Below the pieces are notes generated by a model. The model did no database searches. It had not been told where the DNA came from and was given only the letters and a program-made list of their open reading frames with translations. The translations under genes were made by a program, and so were the position numbers. From assembly GCA_947097375.1 (NCBI GenBank), contig CAMURE010000006.1, forward strand, positions 1 through 14,875: a DNA stretch of 14,875 bases, given 5' to 3'. Numbering within the stretch: position 1 is the stretch's first letter; every line of letters begins with the position of its first letter. Source of the stretch: an uncultured Candidatus Saccharibacteria bacterium. Lineage in GTDB: Bacteria > Patescibacteria > Saccharimonadia > Saccharimonadales > Nanosynbacteraceae. Positions 1 to 7,241 of this stretch are shown here, piece by piece.

Positions 1-198
1 GTCAATGTCATAATCACCATAAATGACGATTTTTTCGCCCTGCTCCCGCGCCTGTCTCAACCGCGCCACCGCCTTTTTCATGTCCGGCAGCAAAAACGGA
101 TCATGCTTCACCGCCGTATAATCCGGCTGCAAAAAAGCCTCGCGCGCTGCTCGCGTCGTCAAGCCCCGCGCCGTCAAAATCTGCTCGAATAAGGTCAT
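1..198 (-). CDS. recJ: RecJ single-stranded-DNA exonuclease, N-terminal part (runs off left edge)
   Basis: Only the first 66 codons are inside the window. Translated from the ATG at 198-196, the piece starts MTLFEQILTARGL and ends with IYGDYDID. This last stretch matches RecJ/DHH phosphoesterase motif I (DYDxDG), whose aspartates bind the catalytic Mn/Mg ions. Before it lies the usual RecJ lead-in: helices, then a segment reading FLLPDMKKAVARLRQA. RecJ degrades ssDNA 5' to 3' in recombination and mismatch or base-excision repair. The start is well fixed because the ATG shares its A with the TGA stop of the upstream winged-helix gene (sequence TGATG), a layout typical of translational coupling. 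Motifs II to IV lie outside the window, so activity cannot be judged. Another DHH-family protein (NrnA-like) is possible but less likely given the N-terminal extension before motif I. Confidence 0.85.
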   Translation of the reverse strand, partial: MTLFEQILTARGLTTRAAREAFLQPDYTAVKHDPFLLPDMKKAVARLRQAREQGEKIVIYGDYDID

Positions 199-500
199 CA
201 ATCTCTATCAACCGAGCCGCGCTTCGGCCGGGCCGCATGTTGCTGCGACTTAATCACCATACTCTGTAATTCCTTGAAAATCGGGAACTGCTTGTTCGTA
301 AAGTATGCCCGCGAATTGCCTTGCTTCTCACTCCTCAGGAAACCAACTTTCTCTAGCCGCTTGAGCTCGCGCTGAATATTACCAGGATCTTCCTTGATCA
401 GCTTGGCTAGCCCCCGAACATGCGTATGAAAATCAGGATACTTGGCATACACAACTACGATTTTGCGTCTCACTCGTGATGTAATAAAAATGTCAAGCAT
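198..500 (-). CDS. ArsR-like winged-helix transcriptional regulator
   Basis: A 100-residue protein with a winged helix-turn-helix fold over about residues 5-75. The helices around LAKLIKEDPGNIQRELKRLE look like the recognition helix-turn-helix, and the stretch GFLRSEKQGNSRAYFTNKQF is the beta wing, followed by a final helix ELQSMVIK. This matches small one-domain ArsR/MarR-like regulators found with many CPR genes. There are no cysteine or histidine clusters that would suggest metal sensing, so the signal is unknown. The tail (residues 86-100, AARPKRGSVDRD region) is basic and probably disordered. A clear Shine-Dalgarno (GGGGAGAG) lies directly before the ATG. The TGA stop overlaps the recJ start by one base, so the two are probably co-translated. 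Its position next to the recJ/priA divergent region makes autoregulation or control of those genes plausible, but that is inference. Confidence 0.8.
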   Translation of the reverse strand: MLDIFITSRVRRKIVVVYAKYPDFHTHVRGLAKLIKEDPGNIQRELKRLEKVGFLRSEKQGNSRAYFTNKQFPIFKELQSMVIKSQQHAARPKRGSVDRD

Positions 501-531
501 TCTCTCCCCATATTCCCTTTCGCTATCACTC

Positions 532-561
532 AGTGTATCACAATTTTACAACACCCGACAA
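532..561 (-). promoter_or_regulatory. Probable promoter for the winged-helix/recJ operon
   Basis: Read on the minus strand, TTGTCG (561-556), an 18-bp spacer and TACACT (537-532) preceded by TGA give a fair -35 and an extended -10. Transcription would start near 525, leaving a leader of about 25 nt with a good Shine-Dalgarno. CGACAA occurs twice on the plus strand, at 556-561 and about 570-575. The rest of the 165-bp divergent region up to priA shows no other clear element apart from the priA -10 box. Confidence 0.5.
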
Positions 562-649
562 GCTTTTTTCGACAATTATACGCCCCACCCCTCGGCATAC
601 GTACTTACACCCTAAAACGCTCATGATTATATTCAACCAGCCAGCGCGG

Positions 650-655
650 TATAAT
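650..655 (+). promoter_or_regulatory. priA -10 box (near-leaderless start)
   Basis: A perfect TATAAT ends 10 nt before the priA ATG at 666. A start site 6-7 nt downstream would fall at 662-663, leaving only about 3-4 nt of leader. No good -35 is visible at 17 bp upstream (TTATAT at 627-632). Confidence 0.55.
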
Positions 656-665
656 AAGGCAAGAC

Positions 666-2609
666 ATGTACTACTATTTGGTATCACCGATCAAGATCAT
701 TCGTGCCGATGCGCATTCGTTTACCTATGCACACCCCGAACGGTTGCCAGTCGGTGCACTCGTGGTTATAGAAGTTGGCTCGGCTCATTGCGTTGGTGTC
801 ATCATGTCAGCAGTTGTTAAACCTGAGTTTACAGTTAAAGAAGTGAACCAGATTTTAGATGACGCCCCTGTCCCGCTACCGCTCATCCAGACGGCTCTGT
901 GGATGAGTAGCTATTATCATACGCATCTCGCAACCGTCTGGCAGACCATTCTACCACGTGGCCTGACGAAAAAACGCCGCCACATATCCTCACACGCCAC
1001 CAGTCCGCAGGCCTCACGACCACCGATGACAGCCCTCACGCCCGACCAGAGAGCCGCCATCACCACCATTGACGACATGCTTCCTGGTAGCGCCCTGCTA
1101 CATGGCGTGACTGGATCTGGCAAAACACGTGTCTATATTGAGCTCGCCAGGCGGCTGATGGAGGAGGGCTTATCGTCAATTATTCTGGTGCCAGAAATTG
1201 CCCTCACCTCACAGCTCGTTACCGAATTTGCGAGGTATTTCGACAATATTGTCCTCACCCATTCACGCCAGACTGAAGCCGAGCGGCACGTAACTTGGCA
1301 AAGTGTTATCAATTCACGCGACCCACTCATCGTCATTGGCCCTCGATCGGCCCTGTTCATGCCCGTCCAGCAACTGGGCCTCATCGTCGTTGATGAATGC
1401 CACGAACCCAGCTTTAAACAAGAGCAATCGCCCCGCTACTCAGCGCTGCGTACTGCGGCTATTCTCGCTCGCCAGCATGAAGCCAAGCTCGTTCTCGGCA
1501 GTGCCACCCCTACGATCAGCGATTATTTTCTGGCAAAAACCGCTGGCCGGCCCATCATAACCATGCCCACACCCGCCCGCTCAGACGCCGTTAAACCGCG
1601 CATCTCGCTGGTTGACATGACCAAGCGCACAAACTTTACTCAGCATTTCTTTCTCTCCGACCAGCTGCTCTCGTCTATCACTAACTCGCTGAATGACGGT
1701 AATCAAGCCCTCGTTTTTCACAATCGCCGCGGCACCGCCGCTATCACCCTATGTGAACAATGCGGCTGGAATGCCGGCTGTCCGCGCTGCTTCGTGCCAC
1801 TCACACTACACGCCGACCAGCACCGGCTCCTCTGTCATATCTGTGGGTTTGCTGCACCTGTACCCACCAGTTGTCCCGAGTGTCGTCATGCCGATATCAT
1901 TCATAAAGGCCTCGGCACCAAGCGCATTGAGGCAGAATTACGCAAGCTCTTTCCCGCAAGCACCATCGCCCGCTTCGATGCTGATACAAGTACCCACGAC
2001 GCAGCTGATAAGCGCTACGATGAGCTCAAAAACGGTTCAATTGGCATCATCATTGGCACCCAAGTGATCGCCAAGGGCCTCGATCTACCGCACCTACGCA
2101 CTGTTGGTGTCGTCCAAGCCGACGCCGGGTTGACACTGCCTGACTTTTCCTCAAGCGAGCGCACCTTCCAGCTGCTAGCCCAAGTCGTTGGCCGCGTTGG
2201 CCGCTCCCATCATGCCACCGACGTCATCGTCCAGACCTTTCAGCCGGATCATCCCGCCATCCGCGACGGACTCGCTCAAAATTACACTGACTTTTATGCC
2301 CGCACTATCGCGCAGCGACGCGCTACTGACTTCCCGCCATTTGTCCATCTGCTCAAATTAACCTGCGTCTACAAAACCGAAGCCGCCGCTATCCGCAACG
2401 CCAAAAAGCTTGCCCAGACACTGCGAGCGGCTGCCTCAGCCGACGTACGCATCCTCGGCCCAACACCGGCATTTTATGAGCGCGTCCGCGACACGTACCG
2501 CTGGCAGCTCATTCTCAAAAGTCCCCGCCGTAGCGACCTCGTCAGTCTCCTCGATCTCGTACCACCCGCTCATTGGCAGGCTGAACTCGACCCGACCAGC
2601 CTCCTCTAG
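666..2609 (+). CDS. priA: Primosomal protein N', replication restart helicase PriA
   Basis: A 647-residue superfamily 2 helicase that reloads the replicative helicase at stalled forks. The N-terminal 3'-DNA-binding domain (about 1-100) is present (GALVVIEVGSAHCVGVI). Walker A is GVTGSGKT at 147-154; the DEAH-type Walker B reads DECH at 243-246, and motif III is GSATP at 279-283. Eight cysteines in four CxxC pairs (363/366, 372/375, 390/393, 403/406) form the two PriA zinc sites. IGTQVIAKGLDLP (about 463-475) and QVVGRVGR (506-513) are the late helicase motifs; the usual GRAGR reads GRVGR here. The C-terminal domain has the FPPF (556-559) and YRWQ (611-614) hallmarks. E. coli PriA is about 730 residues, so this one is compact but has all catalytic parts. 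It is followed by def and fmt, a widely conserved gene order. The ATG at 666 fits both the family N-terminus and the -10 box just upstream. Confidence 0.97.
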   Translation: MYYYLVSPIKIIRADAHSFTYAHPERLPVGALVVIEVGSAHCVGVIMSAVVKPEFTVKEVNQILDDAPVPLPLIQTALWMSSYYHTHLATVWQTILPRGLTKKRRHISSHATSPQASRPPMTALTPDQRAAITTIDDMLPGSALLHGVTGSGKTRVYIELARRLMEEGLSSIILVPEIALTSQLVTEFARYFDNIVLTHSRQTEAERHVTWQSVINSRDPLIVIGPRSALFMPVQQLGLIVVDECHEPSFKQEQSPRYSALRTAAILARQHEAKLVLGSATPTISDYFLAKTAGRPIITMPTPARSDAVKPRISLVDMTKRTNFTQHFFLSDQLLSSITNSLNDGNQALVFHNRRGTAAITLCEQCGWNAGCPRCFVPLTLHADQHRLLCHICGFAAPVPTSCPECRHADIIHKGLGTKRIEAELRKLFPASTIARFDADTSTHDAADKRYDELKNGSIGIIIGTQVIAKGLDLPHLRTVGVVQADAGLTLPDFSSSERTFQLLAQVVGRVGRSHHATDVIVQTFQPDHPAIRDGLAQNYTDFYARTIAQRRATDFPPFVHLLKLTCVYKTEAAAIRNAKKLAQTLRAAASADVRILGPTPAFYERVRDTYRWQLILKSPRRSDLVSLLDLVPPAHWQAELDPTSLL

Positions 2610-2616
2610 CCACCTG

Positions 2617-2625
2617 TGCTATAAT
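2617..2625 (+). promoter_or_regulatory. Extended -10 promoter for def-fmt (leaderless)
   Basis: TGC directly followed by TATAAT (2620-2625) is a perfect extended -10 element, placed just after the priA stop. The next ATG, at 2633, sits where transcription should begin (7 nt lie between), so the mRNA would be leaderless. An ATG at 2624 overlaps the -10 box itself, so it could not be transcribed from this promoter. No convincing -35 is seen, as is common for extended -10 promoters. Confidence 0.65.
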
Positions 2626-2632
2626 GATCACA

Positions 2633-3208
2633 ATGACTAAAGACGATATTATTGCCCTACCAAATCCGCATCTCCGCCAAAAATCAGCTAAAATTCACGT
2701 CATCACCGACGAGGTGCGCCAGTTATCAGCCGATATGATCGCGGCCGCTCTTGACTGGGAAGATTCTCGCCCTCATGAAATCAGTGCTGCCCTCGCCGCC
2801 ATCCAAGTTGACCGCCTCGAGCGCGTCATCATCGTCCGCAGTGACTTTGATGACAAAGCTACTCGCGAATTCACCACCCTGATCAATCCTGAAATTGTCA
2901 AATACGAAGGGGAAATTATCGCCGATTTCGAAGGCTGCCTCAGCGTCAAGCACGTCTACGGCAAAGTCCCCCGCCATTCTAAAATCCGTGTCAAAGCTCT
3001 TGACCTCGATGGTAATGAGATTCGCCTCAAGGCCGAAGGCTTCCTCGCCCGTGTTATCCAGCACGAAATCGATCACACCAACGGCGTCGTCTTTATCGAC
3101 CATATCCGCGACCAACACGATGCTTTTTACACACTTGATGATTCTGGTGAATTGCAGCCGCTTGATTACGAAGCCGACATCAAAGATAATGCTCAGCTGT
3201 GGGACTAA
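2633..3208 (+). CDS. def: Peptide deformylase
   Basis: A 191-residue deformylase that removes the formyl group from the N-terminal Met of new proteins. Motif II is EGCLS at 100-104 (metal-ligand Cys102) and motif III is QHEIDH at 143-148 (ligands His144 and His148, catalytic Glu145), so the Fe/Zn centre is intact. Motif I is unusual: the family GxGLAAxQ reads SAALAAIQ at 51-58, keeping the key Gln58 but replacing both glycines. The segment just before it (DWEDSRPHEI) is charged. After motif III the protein has an acidic tail of about 40 residues. I chose the ATG at 2633 rather than 2624 because the earlier one lies within the -10 box; the difference is only three residues. The fmt ATG follows the TAA after a single base, so the two are likely coupled. 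Def and Fmt are opposite ends of the formyl-methionine cycle. Confidence 0.93.
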   Translation: MTKDDIIALPNPHLRQKSAKIHVITDEVRQLSADMIAAALDWEDSRPHEISAALAAIQVDRLERVIIVRSDFDDKATREFTTLINPEIVKYEGEIIADFEGCLSVKHVYGKVPRHSKIRVKALDLDGNEIRLKAEGFLARVIQHEIDHTNGVVFIDHIRDQHDAFYTLDDSGELQPLDYEADIKDNAQLWD

Positions 3209-3209
3209 C

Positions 3210-4085
3210 ATGCCGCCAATCATCTTTTTCGGCACCGAAGCGTACAGTCTGATTACCCTTAAGGCAATCTACGAGGCAGGATTTGCCATTCACGCCGTCA
3301 TCACCAAACCCGATATGCGTAGCGGCCGCGGCCATAAGCTTACCGAACCACCAGTCAAGACCTTTGCCCGCCAACATGGCATCCTCGTCTGGCAGCCCAA
3401 CAAGCTCCGCGACATTATCCCCGATATCACCGCCCTCCAGCCTGTCGCTGGCGTCCTCGTCGCCTACGGCAAAATTATCCCCCAGTCAATCATTGACCTC
3501 TTCACTCCTGGTATTATTAATCTCCATCCCTCGCTACTGCCAAAATGGCGTGGCCCTTCGCCCATTGAGGCCGCCATTGCACACCAAAATTCAGAAACCG
3601 GTATCTCCATTATGCAACTTGAGGCCCAGATGGATGCTGGCCCAATTTACGCCCAACACCGTCACCCGCTCACCGGCACTGAAACCAAACCGCAGCTATA
3701 TGATAAGTTGTTTGCTGCTGGCAGCGACCTGCTCGTACGCACGCTGCCGGGCATCCTCGCCGGTACGCTCCAGCCAACTCCGCAAAACGACGCCGATGCC
3801 ACGTATTGCCAGCTGCTTTCCAAGGATATGTCACTCATTGACCCGACGGCAATGACCGCCGCAGCCGCCGATGCCCATGTGCGGGCGTATCTCGGCTTTC
3901 CACGTAGTCGTCTGCGCATTCATGACCGTGAGCTCATTATTACCAAAACTCACGTCTCAGACGCTCCAGAATCGCCGCTGAGCGTTAAGTGCTGTGATGG
4001 ACGGTACGTAACCATCCTCGAACTGATCGCCCCGAGCGGCAAAAAAATGACCGCAGAGGCGTTTCTCCGCGGCCATCAAGGCTAA
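3210..4085 (+). CDS. fmt: Methionyl-tRNA formyltransferase
   Basis: A 291-residue enzyme that transfers a formyl group from 10-formyl-THF to Met-tRNA(fMet), preparing the initiator tRNA. It shows the family N-terminus (FFGTEAYS, 6-13), the RSGRGHKLTEPPVK loop (37-50) that corresponds to the tRNA-contacting loop, and the signature SLLPKWRG at 108-115. The catalytic triad corresponds to Asn104, His106 and Asp142. The C-terminal OB-like domain covers about 205-291 and is slightly short compared with the roughly 315-residue E. coli enzyme. The open frame extends upstream to 2895 inside def, but family length and the ATG one base after the def stop show that 3210 is the true start. There is no strong Shine-Dalgarno, which fits reinitiation from def. 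A 31-bp gap separates it from a convergent gene, and no clear U-tailed terminator is seen there. Confidence 0.95.
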   Translation: MPPIIFFGTEAYSLITLKAIYEAGFAIHAVITKPDMRSGRGHKLTEPPVKTFARQHGILVWQPNKLRDIIPDITALQPVAGVLVAYGKIIPQSIIDLFTPGIINLHPSLLPKWRGPSPIEAAIAHQNSETGISIMQLEAQMDAGPIYAQHRHPLTGTETKPQLYDKLFAAGSDLLVRTLPGILAGTLQPTPQNDADATYCQLLSKDMSLIDPTAMTAAAADAHVRAYLGFPRSRLRIHDRELIITKTHVSDAPESPLSVKCCDGRYVTILELIAPSGKKMTAEAFLRGHQG

Positions 4086-4116
4086 GTTCATGAGCTAAGG
4101 CAGCTAAAGGCTCGCT

Positions 4117-4566
4117 CTAAGCTTGTCCCGGCGCCGAGGATGCACTCATACCGCCTAAAATAGCCTCGCGGTTAGTTATAATCTCCTTCTTCAGCTCGTC
4201 CATTGTTGCCGCCACCACGTCGCGATAATCAGGCCGGTTTACCTCTAGCCACTTCGTCGCCGCAAACTCATCTTTTAGACCAGGATTATTCGAATCAGCC
4301 TTGGTCGCCTGCACCAGCCGCTGGAACATTGGCTCCTGCTGGTAATTTGGTGCGTGTTTGGCGAGAAATTCATCCACTGCACCCGGCGCCTTGTCGATAA
4401 TGTTCGCAAACTCATCCAGCTGTGCGTCGCTCATCCCCTGACTCAGCCGCTCGCCGACCCGTAGCTCCAACTCACTATAAATATGCTGCAAAAACGGCTT
4501 CTTCTGCTCATCTGGCAGTTGGTCTAGTCCTAATTCTTTCAAAAAATTATCATCTAGTTGGAACAT
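4117..4566 (-). CDS. Small helical protein, DUF5663-like
   Basis: A 149-residue soluble, acidic, all-helical protein with no signal peptide or membrane segment. The start MFQLDDNFLKELGL and the stretch LPDEQKKPFLQHIYSELELR resemble the DUF5663 proteins I recall from Saccharibacteria and other CPR genomes; function is unknown. Two segments with a similar pattern, EFLAKHAPNYQQ (about 66-77) and KWLEVNRPDYRD (about 105-116), suggest an internal duplication. It is paralogous to the next gene upstream (97 residues), which has a single copy of the xWLxxhxPx segment. The tail is Ser/Ala/Gly-rich and ends SAPGQA. A GAGGAG Shine-Dalgarno lies 6 nt before the ATG. The 96-bp gap upstream holds a palindrome and a long hairpin, so this gene may be transcribed on its own as well as from the upstream operon. 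Confidence 0.75.
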   Translation of the reverse strand: MFQLDDNFLKELGLDQLPDEQKKPFLQHIYSELELRVGERLSQGMSDAQLDEFANIIDKAPGAVDEFLAKHAPNYQQEPMFQRLVQATKADSNNPGLKDEFAATKWLEVNRPDYRDVVAATMDELKKEIITNREAILGGMSASSAPGQA

Positions 4567-4597
4567 ATCGTCTCCTCGTTTATGGTTCCCGTTCTCT

Positions 4598-4640
4598 CTA
4601 TACTAGTATAGCAGCATCCTGATCAGAATGCTACTATACC
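4598..4640 (-). promoter_or_regulatory. Palindrome plus 16-bp hairpin and extended -10 between the two DUF5663-like genes
   Basis: The plus strand has a perfect 14-bp palindrome, CTATACTAGTATAG (4598-4611), that overlaps a larger inverted repeat centred on GATC at 4621-4624 (arms within 4606-4639). Of the 16 arm positions, 14 are Watson-Crick; the two mismatches are C/A on the plus strand, which become G-U pairs in minus-strand RNA, giving an unbroken 16-bp helix. No U-run follows, so it is not a standard terminator. TGC followed by TATACT (4613-4605, minus strand) is an extended -10 that would start transcription near 4598, so the palindrome could be an operator over the promoter. Operator, RNA processing hairpin and promoter are all possible; the structure itself is certain. 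Confidence 0.6.
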
Positions 4641-4662
4641 TTCATGAGAGCTATTCGACGAC

Positions 4663-4956
4663 CTATGTGTCCAACCGACTTTTTAGACGAGCAATTTCAT
4701 CCTCCAGTATGGCCTGGTATAGCTGTCCAGCCTCTGGTATATGAGTTTTTAGCCACTCACCAACAACGCTAGGATCACCATCATATTCGTCAATGAGCTT
4801 ATTTAATTCCTCATCTTGTTCTTCCGTTAATAGCTCATCGCTAACGCTAGCAAATTGGATCTCAACCGCACCAACGAGGTTGTGGAGAGTGCTCTGCTTG
4901 ACCTCATCACTCGCACCAGTAATGCCTAACTGCTCAAATATTTGTTCGTGTGTCAT
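4663..4956 (-). CDS. Small helical protein, DUF5663-like paralogue
   Basis: A 97-residue, strongly acidic, all-helical protein (MTHEQIFEQLGI start). It aligns with the neighbouring 149-residue protein: FEQLGI with FLKELGL, then a helix starting DEVKQSTLHNL with DEQKKPFLQHI, and EWLKTHIPEAGQ with KWLEVNRPDYRD. The larger paralogue carries an extra middle section. The domain resembles DUF5663, known mainly from CPR bacteria and without an assigned function. An AGGAG Shine-Dalgarno lies 10 nt before the ATG. The gene starts 28 bp after the 699-residue protein's stop, so they are probably one operon. Small acidic helical partners encoded beside a large membrane protein may be its adaptors or chaperones, but that is inference. 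Confidence 0.72.
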   Translation of the reverse strand: MTHEQIFEQLGITGASDEVKQSTLHNLVGAVEIQFASVSDELLTEEQDEELNKLIDEYDGDPSVVGEWLKTHIPEAGQLYQAILEDEIARLKSRLDT

Positions 4957-4984
4957 TGTTTGTGTTCTCCTATTGTTTTAATTT

Positions 4985-7084
4985 CTAAACCTTAGTAACA
5001 TCTTTCATAGCCTCAATGGCTCGCACCGCTTCATCACTAAAGCGCACACTCGTGTTAACATTCCAAGCCCCAAACTGCTGGTCGCCAGCACCTCCCGTAA
5101 ACATATCTACTGGGTTATTGTTACCATCGACAAAAACACCATCTTGACCAACCTTTTTAGCAAGCTCATTCAGAAGATCCGTCGAGTCGCCCTCAAGCTT
5201 ATAGCCAAGATGCTGCAACTGATCGCCAACCACGCTCTCTGGCGCACCGTTCGTGTTAACCTCGGTAAGGTGAGGCCGAGCGACCGGGCTTTCTGGTGGA
5301 ACAACTCCAGAGTCATTACCGCCTCCGATTTCTAGTTTTGAATTATTGAGGCTACCACTGGTGCTTTCCGATCCCATCAAATCCGTAGAAAATTTAATGG
5401 CTGCAGCTAGCGCCACCGCACCCAACACTGGCCTGGTAAGACGCTCGGTACTCTTGCCAGCCTCAATTGATGTCTCATATAGATGCGTACCGACGATATC
5501 ACGCGCACCCGGCTCCCAATCAGAACCCTCTTTTTGCGCCTCCTCAGTCCGAGCCTGCATAGACTCTAAGAATCGTTGATGATATACGTCCGCCACAGCC
5601 TCGGCTTTATATTCTTTATTCAGCGGATTTTTATCTTCTGGACTAACTTTCATGTTGGCATTTCGCTTGTTGGCCAAGCCGCGAAATACACCAGCGCCAG
5701 CCCCAGCAACGGCAATACCAAGCGGTATATTAAACATCGCCGTTACGCCACCAACTGCACCAGCAGTCAGATAGCCCAGACGTCGCAACCACTTGCTCAT
5801 TGGACGACGACGGTTGCCGTCCTCATCTTTGCCGCGATCCATCTGCAGACGCGCAATTTCTTGGACATTACCGTAATGCTCTGCTGTAAAGAACTGGCTA
5901 CGCAAACCACGTACTTCCTCTCGCGTTAGATTGCCATGATCAATCTCCCGACCGAGGAAGTTGTGCCGGTCAACGTCAACCTGCGTCAAGGCTGCTTCGT
6001 AGGCTGCCGCTGCCTCCTGCTCTTCTTTAGACGGGCGCGTTAAACGATCGGCGAGCTTAGCACCCCATCGACCGGAACCTATCAATAATTGTGCAACCTT
6101 ACCGTTTGGATTGATGCGTAGTCCATGGCTCTTCTGTTTACGAGCCATAACTTCTTGGAAATGCTCACGTGCAGCTTCATAGCGCCTAATATGCTCAAGA
6201 TATGTGTATCGTTTCTCACCAGTAGCAGGGTCTACCTCATACGTATTCTCAAAGAAATCGCTCATGCGAGTCATAGCATCGCTGATTCTCTCCTCGGCTG
6301 GGCGTGGATCATCCTCACCACTACCATCAATCTTCTCTATGATTGCCTGAATAGCTTTGCGTGCCTTTGCCTTATCCTCAGCAGAGGCGTCTGGATCACT
6401 GAGAACTCGCGAAGCCTCGCCCATTAGCTTAACGGCTTCATTTATGAGATCTTTTTTACCACCCTCACCGCTACTACCTTGGCCTTCAGGCCCTTTGTTG
6501 CCTGCTGAGCCCCCTTCCGGACTTTTCTTGGCTGGCGGCAAAGCGGGACGAGACAAGTTGGATCCACCCTTTGGTCGACTCGTCTGATCTCCCCTTTGCT
6601 TATCAGCCTTATAATCCTCATAATTCTTAGCAAAAGCGTCCTGTGCCTGACGTAGTGCCCGCTCGGTAATCACGGCTTCTGCCGACCAGGTACCACGGGC
6701 CCTACCACCGGTGCGGTCTTGCAGTTCTTGTTTAAGGCTATCAATCTTATCACCACCAAGCTCACCATACAACTCAGTAAGCGCACGGTGCTCATTCTGT
6801 AAACCAGCAATTTGCTGATTATATCCGATAATCTTGTCACGGTAGATGTCATGACCACCATACTTCTCGACGAGCTGAGGAGAAAGTTGCTTGTTAGCCT
6901 TATACTCTTTTGTGGTCGCCCGCTTCGAGGCGACGACCTCATTCATTTGCTCAGAGATAGAAGAAAACTTGCCAGCAAACTCCTGCATTGCTGCATTAGG
7001 GGCTGGAATCTGTTCTGGCGAGTTGGCGACCCGTTCCGTAGATGGCATAGTGTTGCCGCGGTGAGGGATATTTCTTTCTGACAT
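4985..7084 (-). CDS. Large hypothetical protein with helical N-terminus and three hydrophobic segments
   Basis: A 699-residue protein I do not recognise. Residues 1-160 are helical and charged, probably partly coiled coil (SISEQMNEVVASKR, LQNEHRALTELYGEL). Residues 165-210 are a low-complexity Pro/Gly/Ser/Lys linker. Residues 211-430 are again helical and rich in Glu, Arg and Ala. A Gly/Ala-rich hydrophobic hairpin spans 436-469, after the basic stretch RRRPMSKWLRR. A soluble helical part (480-550) and a third hydrophobic segment (553-569) follow, then a C-terminal region (570-699) rich in Gly, Asn and Asp that could be extracytoplasmic. There is no N-terminal signal peptide. The start at 7084 has an AAGGAAA Shine-Dalgarno at good distance; Met13 is an alternative. 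It has its own strong promoter and leads the two DUF5663-like genes. Composition suggests a membrane-tethered structural or secretion-associated protein, but no domain supports a definite role. Confidence 0.8.
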   Translation of the reverse strand: MSERNIPHRGNTMPSTERVANSPEQIPAPNAAMQEFAGKFSSISEQMNEVVASKRATTKEYKANKQLSPQLVEKYGGHDIYRDKIIGYNQQIAGLQNEHRALTELYGELGGDKIDSLKQELQDRTGGRARGTWSAEAVITERALRQAQDAFAKNYEDYKADKQRGDQTSRPKGGSNLSRPALPPAKKSPEGGSAGNKGPEGQGSSGEGGKKDLINEAVKLMGEASRVLSDPDASAEDKAKARKAIQAIIEKIDGSGEDDPRPAEERISDAMTRMSDFFENTYEVDPATGEKRYTYLEHIRRYEAAREHFQEVMARKQKSHGLRINPNGKVAQLLIGSGRWGAKLADRLTRPSKEEQEAAAAYEAALTQVDVDRHNFLGREIDHGNLTREEVRGLRSQFFTAEHYGNVQEIARLQMDRGKDEDGNRRRPMSKWLRRLGYLTAGAVGGVTAMFNIPLGIAVAGAGAGVFRGLANKRNANMKVSPEDKNPLNKEYKAEAVADVYHQRFLESMQARTEEAQKEGSDWEPGARDIVGTHLYETSIEAGKSTERLTRPVLGAVALAAAIKFSTDLMGSESTSGSLNNSKLEIGGGNDSGVVPPESPVARPHLTEVNTNGAPESVVGDQLQHLGYKLEGDSTDLLNELAKKVGQDGVFVDGNNNPVDMFTGGAGDQQFGAWNVNTSVRFSDEAVRAIEAMKDVTKV

Positions 7085-7167
7085 GTGGTGGTTTCCTTTC
7101 AGAGATAAGTGACTAATTTAAATTTAAACAGTTCGACTATCTCATAAAATATATGTTTATAGCTTAG

Positions 7168-7196
7168 ACTTTAGCAGATTTATAGAAAAAAGTCAA
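7168..7196 (-). promoter_or_regulatory. Strong promoter for the 699-aa protein operon
   Basis: On the minus strand, TTGACT (7196-7191), exactly 17 bp and TAAAGT (7173-7168) preceded by TGC form a very good sigma-70-type promoter with an extended -10. Transcription should start near 7161, giving a leader of about 77 nt that is AT-rich and holds a perfect 12-bp palindrome TTTAAATTTAAA (7117-7128). It separates this operon from infB. A weak hairpin with two G-U pairs right after the infB stop (about 7222-7237) is too poor to call a terminator. Confidence 0.75.
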
Positions 7197-7241
7197 TAGA
7201 AAACCCTCCGGTATACTAAAATTACTTACAGTGACAAGTTG

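Noticed and set aside
2895..3209. Extended reading frame that would make fmt 396 residues long
   Set aside because: The extra 105 residues lie inside def in another frame, look Ser/Lys-rich without any domain, and the family length fits the ATG at 3210.
2726..3235. 169-residue open frame antisense to def
   Set aside because: It mirrors def codons, has no homology I can see and no ribosome binding site; a coding shadow.
4086..4116. Three AGCTAA-like repeats between fmt and the convergent gene
   Set aside because: Short, imperfect and without a U-run or dyad strong enough for a terminator; likely chance.
7222..7237. Possible terminator just after infB
   Set aside because: Only a six-pair stem with two G-U pairs and a weak U-tail; not convincing.
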